Assembly: GCA_039881045.1 (NCBI GenBank)
Contig: JAYWVB010000006.1
Location: 744,001-808,000 of the forward strand
Direction of reading: 5' to 3'
Length of the DNA stretch: 64,000 nt
Source: Chaetomium olivaceum
Lineage: Eukaryota > Ascomycota > Sordariomycetes > Sordariales > Chaetomiaceae
The position numbers and the translations under genes are program-made. Below are positions 55,132 through 64,000 of the stretch, piece by piece. How positions within the stretch are numbered: the stretch's first letter is position 1; the number at the start of each line of letters is the position of its first letter. The notes beneath the pieces were generated by a model, which worked only from the letters and a program-made list of their open reading frames with translations, had not been told where the DNA came from and made no database searches.

Positions 55132-55560
55132 CTTGATTATTGTCAGCTGTTGACGCGGACAGTTGGGTGGAGGCCCCAGCTGTTGTGGTTTGGTATCGGC
55201 CACCATGGGGAACGGCACGGTATGGATTGGTGAAGGCCAACGGTTTATGAAAGATTTCTATAACGAGGTTGATTGGGGCAGCGAGCCTAGTCATAAAACA
55301 ATGAAGCGGCGTGTCTGTCATTAACTGGCTAGTTAAATCCACCAGATATTTATTCTTGATTGGCTGAAAGTTCCACAAAGAAGTGAAAGCCGGTGGCTGG
55401 GTGGCTGCCTGGTCTTGGAAACCCCTCCTTTTTAGATCTTTTCTCTTTCTACCCAACAATTTGTCAGCTCGAAAATGCCTCCATCACACTTCTAAGAAAC
55501 CTTAAGTCCTGTGGTTGTTAACCTCCTCTATCTCGCGCAAGAATCCACAAGCGACTCCTG
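55132..55560. other. Intergenic, no gene seen
   Basis: No domain or splice pattern. Only short ORFs. Confidence 0.4.
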
Positions 55561-55833
55561 ATGTCGGAGCAACAAGGACCCCGCCCACCACCAGGTCACG
55601 AGGGCTTCGTCCTCGAGAGGCCCGACAACGACACCACCATTGAAAGCATGTTCGTGGCGCTGATGAGAAAGCGCGGCTGGAATGCACTCCCGCAGCAGGC
55701 AATAAGCCAGATGATAGAATACTCAACCGAGAAGAAATGGTCTCTCATTTACCAGGACAGACTCACTGAGTGGCAGGGGACGAGGGGGCGAGAAGGGAGA
55801 TCGGACCTTGAACTTGAGACGGTGACCCACTAG
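55561..55833 (+). CDS. Orphan fragment of a formin (GTPase-binding domain), 90 aa
   Basis: The ORF reads MSEQQGPRPPPGHEGFVLERP, then ESMFVALMRKRGWNALPQQA, QMIEYSTEKKWSLIYQDRL, TEWQGTRGRE and stops. The MF-x-x-LM-x-KRGW-x-x-LP and KKW-x-LIYQD-x-L-x-EW signature is that of the start of the Rho-GTPase-binding domain of fungal formins (SepA/Bni1), proteins of about 1700 residues that nucleate actin cables. Nothing of the FH1/FH2 domains is near. A segmental duplication or retained fragment is the likeliest origin; whether it is expressed is unknown. It has an ATG and a clean stop. Confidence 0.65.
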   Translation: MSEQQGPRPPPGHEGFVLERPDNDTTIESMFVALMRKRGWNALPQQAISQMIEYSTEKKWSLIYQDRLTEWQGTRGREGRSDLELETVTH

Positions 55834-56815
55834 AATTTGGGATTTATGCAAGTTTTCCCATCTTTCGTCATACGACAGGATCGTCTGTGCAAACAGTGCC
55901 TGGTCCAAAACTAAGGCGGGGGCAATTGAGGGCAACTCAGATTGTCGGACACAGGCGTACCGAGGGTGGTTGAGGTTCCATACACCAGGGACTATAATTC
56001 AATGTCTCAGGCTATTGTACTGTACCGCGAACGAGCCTTCTCTTTGACATGCTAGCTTCTAATCGCGGTGGTGACTTTGCTAGCCGTACGAGGCTACATT
56101 ATCGCCGCTTTAGCCGGTCGCTGGAGTGATGTGCGTGTGTAGCCTCGAACAACTAAACTCGGGGGCCTTGAAAATGGGAGTTTTTAACGTTCTAGCTATG
56201 TTCACAGCCACGCAGGACATTTTTGCACATGAGGCAAGTGAAGTGACAGATGAAGCAAGGTGTTGTCGCACACGATATGGGACCCATAAGCTAGGGCCTC
56301 GCCGTGGGCAACATGCTTGGCCTCTTGGAAAATTTTAGGTCCTGTTGATCTCTCCTTCTTCAAGGTTCCTCTCAGAAAGTATGGAAACAACCCTTCCACA
56401 AGATGTATATGGAATATTGCGAGGCAGCATTCCGCTTCGCATTAACTTGCATGTTGTTGTAATCTGTCCCGCCCACTTGACGGCCGGAGCCAGGTGAGCT
56501 GCGGGTGAGCTGGAGGAGGGCACGTCGTGTTGCACCTCCCTACGGGAGTATATTAGTACAATTATGAGGGCAAGCAAGTCACCGGGGCCGTGGGGTGCGG
56601 GTCCTGAGATCCGCCTCGAACTAAACGGCTTCTATTCGACGTCGCAGAAGGATTGCGGCACAGACGCCCTTCAGATTCCCACATGACGAATGACAAATGC
56701 ACTGTCGGGCTTGCCAACAATATCACAAAGCTTAATCCCGCTTTCCGCCCCCGAATCTTGTTACATAGCACAACTCCAACCGATTGACGAGATACCGTGC
56801 CTATCCGTTTCCAGA
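55834..56815. other. Intergenic, no supported gene
   Basis: About 1 kb between the formin fragment and the GST-like gene. No domain-bearing frame. Confidence 0.4.
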
Positions 56816-57775
56816 ATGGCGTCTGAGCAGATCGTCCTCTTTGACATTCCCACAAGCGCGCCGCGCACTCCATGGTCCTACAACCTTTTCAGAGGTAAGC
56901 CCGGCCCAGTCTCCCGACGGCCGACAGAAACCAAGCCCAGGCCTTGACCTCTCCGCTAGCCCGCCTGCTCCTACACTACAAAGGTCTAGACTTTCGCACA
57001 GAATGGGTACGCCGCATCTCCACTTGCATCGTAATTTTCCAGGACTAAAACGCGCCGTGCCGCAGCTGGAATACCCCGAGATCGCACCGCGTCTCCAAGG
57101 CCAGTCCGTTCTCCCCCTTCCGTTCCACTCTTTCACACCACTATACCTGAGGAGGGAAGGCTCACCAAAACCCCCGCAGCGTCCCCCCTCACCCGACAAT
57201 GACCCGCCCTACACCCTCCCAGCCATCCAGCTGCCCCCGTCGGGAGGAGGCTCTACGTGATGGACAGCCTGGCCATCGCGCACCACGTCAACGGCGCGCA
57301 CCCCTCGCCGCCGCTGCCCGTCGAGACCCCGCAGCTCGCGCGCCTGCGCCCGCTGCTCCGCGAGATGATGGTGGCCGTGCGCTTCGCCTACGTCGCGCTC
57401 GTGTACCACCGGCTCCTGAGCCCCGCGAGCCAGGCGCACTGGCGCGCGACGCGCGAGGCCGAGGTCGGCATGGACATGGACACGCTTCACGCGCGGTGCG
57501 TGGCGGACCGCGCCGCGTGGGACACCGCGTGGGCGGCCGCCGAGGGGGCGCTCGGGGGCATCACGGCGCTGCTGGCGGAGGAGAAGAGCGGGCCGTTCTT
57601 TTTAGGCGACAAGGTCAGCTGGGCCGATTTTGTGTGGGGCGGCGTGCTGCTGTTCTTTGAGCGCATCGGGGAGGATGTGCTGGGCGAGTTGCTAACGAGG
57701 ACCGGCGAGGGGAGAGAGGTGCATTTACAGCTGTTGGAGGCCTTGAGAGGGTGGGCTGGCTGTGAGGAGGACTAG
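56816..57775 (+). CDS. Glutathione S-transferase-like protein (fungal UstS-like type); one frame break
   Basis: Exons 56816-56894, 56960-57006 and 57066-57775; introns of 65 and 59 bp with GTAAGC and GTACGC donors. N-terminal thioredoxin-like domain: IVLFDIPTSAPRTPWSYNLFR, RLLLHYKGLDFRTEW, LEYPEIAPRL, YTLPAIQLP and, after the break, LYVMDSLAIAHHV (the Asp-Ser pair binds the gamma-glutamyl moiety in GSTs). The C-terminal helical domain contains GPFFLGDKVSWADFVWGGVL. The frame stops after PSGGGST; one more C in the run CTGCCCCCGTC at 57231-57241 restores it, and the exon sum is one base short, giving 278 aa. Members of this group act in detoxification or secondary metabolism. Confidence 0.82.
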
Positions 57776-59534
57776 ACTAGGGACGGTGGCCAGGGGAGGG
57801 GGAGGATGAAAGATGGTGGTGTTTCTTCACTGGGAACAAGGAGAAGCACCTGTATTCCCTCCCTTCATTGTCGAGCTCCGAAACTTGGGGTTACCGAGAG
57901 CATCGGTATTGGGGCGAATAAGACTGTCTTGGTCAAAATACGGAACTTCGTTTGCTTGCCGCTTGGTGTTTGAGTTCTTGTTCCCCCTTATAGTCCAACT
58001 ATGAACGCCGCCAGTCTCTTGGCGGAGAAACTGAGAGCTCTCAGGATTGGAAAACCGTCCCTCAACTACTCTTCCCTCTTGTGGCAAAAGGGATGAGGAG
58101 GTGGCACCCCCAGGTTGAAGAGGTTCACCTGATGTAGTTCCCCAGTGTTGGCCGGTGGGAAGCCTGGCTTGCTTGGTCTAAACCGGAAAATGTTGATCAA
58201 AACCCTACAGATTTGTCAGCGCTAGGGCCTGAAACACCGCCAGTCTTCACCGCTCCTATCCCCGAGTTGAACTGTGATATGCTGATGCTCAATGGAGTCT
58301 GCTAAACCTGTGTTCCCAAGCTAGATCCCCTCCGGTTGCTGGTGAGTGTTGAGCCACACATCGTCGGTTTGCGGAACACCATGAGTCTATTGCCTTTCAA
58401 CCGTGTTTGATGGGGTTGAGTTGTAAGTTATAAGGAGCGTGTTCCTGGACCTAATGTCCACAGCTTTCCAACCAGTCCTTTACTTTCTGTGCTGTGCACC
58501 CTGACATTACTTTGTAAAAGAGAAGGGTATCATGGAGGTGAAACGGCTCATGGCCTTCTTTCAGAGGTCAGAGTTAGCTAGCAATTTACAACTGTTTCGC
58601 AGAGTTGTGGCTGTTAGAATGGGGGTAGGTGATTCTGCGGGTGGGTGCCAATGTGACAACACTTTTGGACACCCATTTCTATTACCATCGGCCCGAACAA
58701 GGTGGGATCATAGGGTAGTGTAGACATTAGGTGATGCTCCACATCAATCGGCCCTTTCGCTAGAGCAACCTAACTCTAAACCCCGAGAGGAGGATACAAC
58801 GTCGGTGCCTGGGGAGGTGACATGAATCTTCCCATGTCTACACAAGTGCTTCTGCACCCCGGATAACTTCTGGGGTCCCCGCATGTCACCTCCTATCCAT
58901 GTCTGCATTTCCCCGAGTGTTGGTGTGGCTCATGTGGGCATTTAGTATGTATTCGCACATGAGACAAGATTAGTTGAGCGAAAGTACCCCTGCTTACACA
59001 AGAGTCCGTCCCCGTACTTGTGTCGACACTGGCCTCTCGTGCCAAGGCCAATTAAGCAACTGAGGCCACCCCCGGTTCAGACTCTCTGCGCGCTCCGGAT
59101 TCTTCATGTTCGGCCCGATTAGGTAGGTAGGCTCGTCTTTCGTCTCCACCAAAATGTCAAAATACCTGAGCCACTGGTAGTATGTAGATAAACTTGAACC
59201 AATACAGCAGTCCGGGAAGCACGGGGATAGTAAGGTAGGAACCGCACTATAGACCTTCCCAGGTTCGCTGCCATGCACCAGGAACTTTCATCCGTTGTCT
59301 CTTAGAGGTCCTCTAGGGACCCGGAGCCGGGCGGGGGAGGAGATGGGGCGAGGCCAAAACGGTTGGGGTGAGATTCCGTCTGGAGTTGGTTCTGTAGAGA
59401 AAGAGACGGGCATTCTGGATTGTTTATATAGAGCCATGTGCTCTGTTGTACCTGTCATTATCGCCTCCTAATATCCCCAGTCTGCATAGCAACTTGGCTC
59501 GTATCTTTGGCTCGACGCCACGGGTTTCGCCACT
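57776..59534. other. Intergenic, promoter region of the GH81 gene; no gene seen
   Basis: About 1.76 kb without a domain-bearing frame. It holds the inverted repeat at 58813-58893. Confidence 0.4.
58813..58893. repeat. Inverted repeat with nested second stem
   Basis: Perfect 12-bp arms GGAGGTGACATG (58813-58824) and CATGTCACCTCC (58882-58893) enclose 57 bp. Inside, ACCCCGGA and TCTGGGGT around a 5-base loop form a second near-perfect stem. Function unknown. Confidence 0.6.
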
Positions 59535-62500
59535 ATGATTAGGTCTCTTATTCCCCTTCTGCCTCCTCCGCAGCGGCCGTCGTCGACGCTTTGCCGAGCG
59601 GCAAAGCCTCTGACCATGCCTCGTTCCATGCTTTTGCTGAGCGCGGCATCTTTGGTCCCATCTCGACCGGCTCTGCCGCCGGTCTCGCCGGTGGCCAAAT
59701 CGCCTGCGATTCCCCGCCCGTGAGCTCGTTCTTTGCCGGGCTCAAGCCTCCGGTATGTAAGACATTGGAGCTTTTGGTTGCTCGAGACGTCGGCTGAAAC
59801 TGCTGGTGCACCTCAGTTCCCAACCAACTCATGGTGGGCCCCCTTTGCCGCCTCTCCTGGAACTGGCACCGGCGCAGGCCCGTTCCCGTATCAATCATCC
59901 CTCGACGGTTACGGCGTCCAGTTTGGCATAAGCAGCGATCGACAATGGGATGGGACTTCGATCAAGCAGCCCACGCAGATGGACTGGCTTGCTTCCTTTA
60001 CTGAGCACTCGGGAACATTTGCCAACCATAAGGCGACTGCGTTCGACACCCAGAGCGTCACCGTTCAATACTTCCAAGGCAATGCCTCAATGACGGCGTA
60101 TTTCGTGCCAGGGTCTCCGTATATGACGTTCCAGTATACCAAGGCTACGCCGTCCTTGAAGTCTATGCATGGCGGGATCAAGTCGTTCAATGGTCAGGAA
60201 TTAGCCGTTGGCGGAACTAGTAGGTTTCCCTTACACCTTTCCCATTCTATACCCTCCCTTTTCTTTTTCCGTTCCCTTCGTTGGGCACTTTGTCCCTAGT
60301 CAGCTCTGACAAAGAATATGCAGCGAGCGCGACCGGTACACAATTCACCGTAGTCGACACAGCTGGGACGACCTACCGTATCTATGCTCTCTCGTCCATC
60401 ACGCTTACGGCCACCTCGGTCTCAACCAACTCTGGCACCATCAGCGCTGGGGGCCAGTTTACCGGGGTCCTCCGACTCGTGAAACTCGCTCAAGCCAGCC
60501 ACCAGGGACTTCTTGACCAGCACTACCACGTCTACCCTACCTCGGTTGGGCACGACTACTCGTTTACCGATACTACAGGCACCCTCTACTTTACTTGGGA
60601 CACGGTCGGCGACGGGAGCCAGCTTCTCATGCTCACGTGGCCGCATCACCGGACTAAAATGCAGAACCCGAACTTCCCCGCGACGACGGCATTAGGGTAT
60701 CTGACGGTCAAGGTCCGGTCCAACTATCTCTCTCTTTTCCTCCGCCGGGGTTTTGAGCTAACCTCGTCTTAAAAAAATAGGGATGGATGTACCCCGCGAT
60801 CGGCAATGTGTGGAGCATGGTTTACCAGCTCACCTCCATCTCGTGGGATGCGCCGCGTGCCCTTGATTCTTCGTGCTCGAGCGCCGTCCTCAACGGTCTC
60901 GAGTACGAGGTGGGCCAACTTAACACTTCCCAAGCCCCCATACCCGATTTCTATTACTGGGGGGGCAGTCTCGCGGCCCAGTCGCGACTGGCACTTATCG
61001 CGTATGATAAAATCTCTTTATTTTCTCACTTGCTTCTACCCTACTAGGTATCTTATCTGGTGATGACAAGATGAGATAAGATGCTAATAGTGCATCAACC
61101 CTCAACTAGAGATGATCTTGGACGGCCCGATCTTGTTACGCCGGTTATCAACTACCTTAAGGCTTCTTTTCAACACTGGTTTGATTCTGCCTCGACGACG
61201 CTTCCTGCGTACGAGACGGCGTGGGGCGGCGTCATTAATAAAGCTGGCGCTAACAACTCCTGGGTCGACTTTGGAAACGGCTACTATAACGACCACCACT
61301 TCCACTATGGCTACCTTCTTAATGTCGCCGCCGTTATTGCCAAGTTTGACGGCAACTGGCTAAGCCAGCATAGGGATTACATTAACTGGTTTGCAAGGTA
61401 CCTTTGCTTCCATTTCTATCCTTCCACCCCCTCTCCCCTTTTCTCTTATCGGTACATAGGTACTGCGAAGCTAACTGTGACGCAGAGACATCATCAACCC
61501 GTCGCCGCAGGACCCTTACTTCCCAGTCGCGCGGTGCCGGGATTGGTTTGCTGGGCACTCGTGGGCGTCAGGTATTGCCAACGGAGCCGGCAGCCGGGAC
61601 CAGGAGTCGGTCGGTGAGGCCATTAACGGCTACTACGGCGCCCTGCTCTGGGCATCGGTCGCGCTCTTGTAAGACCATGTCAACTACGCCAAGCTTCTGA
61701 TTGCTACAGAGCAGCAGGCCGCACAGGTCTACTGGCACCTCTACCCGCAGGCTGCCCCGACCGATCGTGACAACCCGTACCCAGAGCCTGGGGTGCGCAG
61801 CTTGGTCACCATGGGAAATATCCAGGACTGGCAGTCCGGCGCCTGGCTGTTCTGGGGCAGCCAGAAGAGCCAGATCGCCGCTATCCAGATCTTGCCCCTC
61901 ACCCCCGTGAACGAGGTAGGCCTCCCCTTATTTTATGATATGTTGAATACCATGTCTGCTAGATATCTTGGAGGGGAAAGCGTGAGCCGGGCTGATAATA
62001 GTTTTCTTCTTACAGATTCTCTACGATAATCAGTGGGTCGAGAATGTGTGGTCGTACACCATGCCCGAGCTTGTCGACCCGAGCATTGGTGATGAATGGT
62101 GAGAATTATCAGGCCTGAGATTGAACGCTTTCTGCTCTCCACGTTAATTTTCTCTGTTCTAAATGGTGACTAGGAAATGCCTCATTATTGCCGCATACGC
62201 CAACTCGAACCCACAGGTCGCCGCTTCGTGGGCTGGAAAGCTCACAAACTGGGGTCAGTCCTTCTCTCCGGCCCCCGTGGCGTTGGCGGTGACTAACATG
62301 TAGTGGAGTCAGGCACGGGAAACACCTTCACGAACGAGATGTACTTCATCGGAACGCGGCCGAACCCGAGCGGGGCGCCCATATGCAGCGCATTTCCACA
62401 GAACCCGTACGGCAACTTCAAGATCCAGGTCGAATCGTCAGGCAACTTCGTCGCGGCGTCGAGCGCCAACACCAACCTGATCGCCTCTGCCACCTCGGCG

Positions 62501-62800
62501 GGCGCGGCCGCAACCTTCGGCAGCGCCTACGTGCCCAATGCCGGCACGCTGCAGCTCGCTAGCACGGGCCAGTACGTGACGTCCGACCAGTCCGGCAGCA
62601 ACGTCCTCGCCGCCGTGCGCACCACGGCCTCGACGTGGGAGCGCTTCACCGTCCGCCAGAAGGTCGGCGCCGCGGCGGACGTCTACTCCATCAAGGCCGG
62701 CAGCAACGGCCTGTACGTCACGGTCGCTGGTGACGGTTCGCTCATTAATAATGGCGCGAATGAGGCGGCGGCGGCTGGCTTCCGGTTTGTTGCAGCGTAA
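59535..62800 (+). CDS. GH81 endo-beta-1,3-glucanase with C-terminal fascin-like domain, nine exons; frame break and internal stop
   Basis: Secreted enzyme cleaving beta-1,3-glucan. Exons: 59535-59752, 59817-60219, 60300-60712, 60781-61001, 61110-61397, 61486-61915, 62016-62098, 62174-62253, 62304-62800. The start MIRSLIPLL leads, one base short near 59560, into SSAAAVVDALPSG, a good signal peptide; the exon sum is one base short and would give 877 aa. GH81 blocks: FPTNSWWAPF, QYFQGNASMTAYFVPGSPYM, GWMYPAIGNVWSMVYQL, NGYYNDHHFHYGYLL and the acidic active-site segment GSRDQESVGEAINGYYG, then NIQDWQSGAWLFWG and NTFTNEMYFIGTRPN. The last 130 residues (KIQVESSGNFVAASS, LQLASTGQYVTSD) are a beta-trefoil/fascin-like domain, probably carbohydrate-binding. 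A TAA at 61670-61672 interrupts exon 6 inside otherwise conserved sequence. Confidence 0.88.
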
Positions 62801-63263
62801 GTCCGGGGTAGGACTGAAGGGGGGTAATCTTGAATATCATGTTGTCTTGAGGATGTTGCGCAAAGAAAGACGGCAATGGATACCAGTGATCTGCAGGTGT
62901 TGGATTCGCCATATGGAACTGTCTTGCGGAAACCAGTGTTGGAAGTTGTGGCGCTTGAAACACGGAAGCCTGGTTGCCGATGCTTTAGTGTCAGAGGTGT
63001 TCCAGAGGCTGAACAAGAAGCTATTAAAAGGAGGCCAGGGCGATGCCCGCCACTGAGAGAAAAATCAATCAATTCTTTCTCCACATCTTTCCGTCTGAAT
63101 GTCGTTTCAAACAATTAACAGTCAGATTCCGCACAACGATCACAAGCCGTTGCGTTACACCAAAAAAAGTTCATCGGATACGACAGTCAGACCTCCTTAT
63201 TCGAAATCTTCGACCAATTAGATCCTACCATTTTCACCATTTTCGACCATTCCAACCGCCATT
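62801..63263. other. Spacer and probable retroelement leader/LTR
   Basis: No gene. The segment from TGTTGG (62898 or 62937) to AATTAACA (ends 63120) begins TGTT and ends AACA, as copia LTRs often do, and lies directly upstream of a gag ORF. Without the 3' LTR in view the limits cannot be fixed. Confidence 0.3.
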
Positions 63264-64000
63264 ATGCCCACAGGCTCGGACTACGAATACACCAAGTTCA
63301 ACAAGCCTAGCGACTGGGATGAGTGGAGCGAAGCCTATGAGGAGAAAGCTAAGCACGCTGGAATCCTTGACAACGTCCATCCAAACCGCAAACTGAGAAA
63401 GCCCTGGCCAACCGAGCCAGTCGTACCTCAATTCGACGACTTTCAGAAGAAGCAACCCCGCCGTGTCGCTCGAAGCTCCGACAACAACGACGATCCACCA
63501 GAGACGAGCGGAGCTGGTACCGAAGACGTCAACCGAAATGCCACTCGAAGGCGTGTCGCTGCTGCTGCCAGAACCGGGACATCCGGAAGATCCCAAACTG
63601 CCGGAAGATCACACACCGAATCTAGCAATCCGGACGATGATCACACACCACCCACAAGCGATCACGAAGAAGACGAGGATTCAGAAACCAATACGCCCAA
63701 GGCCACTCAGTTCTCAGATCTCACTGCTCTCGGCCAAACGGATTGGAAGGCAGCTTTCGAACTATACAAGGAAAACAAGGGCACCTACTACGCCAAGACT
63801 GCTGCTAGATCCAAATTCCACGATTGGATCCTCAAGAGCATCGGGCCGAACTATCGTCACGTCACGAAGGGCAAGGATATACCAGACATCTATCAAGCAC
63901 TCAAGCAGTGGCTTCCGTTCAAGCGGACGATCAACAGGGACCTCAGATCTGAATATTCGAGCCATCTGAATCAGATCAAGAACTTCGAACGCAGGCTAGG
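63264..64000 (+). mobile_element. Copia-like retroelement gag ORF, 5' part (continues beyond the window)
   Basis: An uninterrupted frame of 245 codons from the ATG at 63264 to the right edge. It starts MPTGSDYEYTKFNKPSDWDEW, continues with an Arg/Ser/Asp/Glu-rich disordered middle (HEEDEDSETNTPKA) and then a helical section (DWKAAFELYKENKGTYYAKTA, KFHDWILKSIGPNY, ALKQWLPFKRTINRDLR) in the style of the gag-polypeptide of copia-type LTR elements. No zinc knuckle, protease or integrase is visible yet. Unlike the other elements here the visible part is unbroken. An ordinary host gene cannot be excluded. Confidence 0.55.

Noticed and set aside
59535..59552. GH81 exon starting after a TAG acceptor at 59540-59542
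   Set aside because: Possible, but no upstream exon with a signal peptide was found, while ATG at 59535 plus one missing base gives a good signal peptide and a consistent exon sum.
61669..61710. 42-bp intron (GTAAGA...CTACAG) removing the GH81 stop
   Set aside because: Very short, leaves the downstream exon in the wrong frame and deletes family-like residues.
1..64000. CRISPR arrays, tRNA or rRNA genes
   Set aside because: No regularly spaced repeats, no tRNA B-box with a foldable cloverleaf and no rRNA-like sequence were recognised.

Overview
The window is nuclear DNA of a filamentous ascomycete, most likely a Sordariomycete. Most coding regions are interrupted by short introns (about 48-161 bp) with fungal GTANGT donors and CTNAC branch sites. 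It carries a fungal U6 snRNA gene, fungus-typical families (DHA2 transporters, a Zn2Cys6 regulator, a GH81 glucanase, a feruloyl esterase) and several fungal transposon types with signs of mutational decay. Gene calls come from reading frames, splice signals and family resemblance recognised by eye; nothing was searched.

Layout. 0-6.2 kb: the tail of an unidentified gene, a four-exon DHA2 transporter (minus) and a 1.86-kb pogo/Fot1 transposon with 64-bp terminal inverted repeats, sitting among gag-like repeat remnants. 8.4-20 kb is a clean gene block: an Aro4-type DAHP synthase with a perfect GCN4/CPC1 box upstream, a small secreted-membrane protein, U6 snRNA, a second DHA2 transporter transcribed divergently from a Zn2Cys6 transcription factor (a plausible efflux/regulator pair), and a single-pass mucin-like membrane protein. 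20-35 kb: a leucine-rich-repeat protein, a weak hypothetical gene, DPM3 (dolichol-phosphate-mannose synthase stabilising subunit), a coiled-coil protein tentatively related to inner-kinetochore CENP-P/O proteins, a weak three-exon gene, an oxidoreductase-like-domain protein and a hypoxanthine/xanthine phosphoribosyltransferase. 35-45 kb is repeat-rich and decayed: diverged inverted repeats, a membrane-protein pseudogene and a Mutator-like (MULE) element with 43-bp TIRs and an 8-bp target-site duplication. 45-63 kb is an accessory, largely carbohydrate- and ester-active stretch: an intronless GH36 alpha-galactosidase, a FaeB/tannase-family esterase, a dead second tannase, an unrecognised broken gene, a 5'-truncated LINE with a 16-bp target-site duplication, a broken glyoxalase/bleomycin-resistance-like gene, a formin GTPase-binding-domain fragment, a GST-like gene and a nine-exon GH81 beta-1,3-glucanase. 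The window ends inside the gag region of a copia-like retroelement.

The most important caution is that from about 23 kb onward many otherwise well-preserved genes carry single-base frame breaks, several of them in C/G runs or short repeats, while the genes in the first 20 kb carry none. Either the consensus has indel errors there or the region is decaying. I did not find a convincing undescribed multi-gene system. The best candidates for follow-up are the transporter/regulator pair, the decayed hydrolase island and the delimited transposons.
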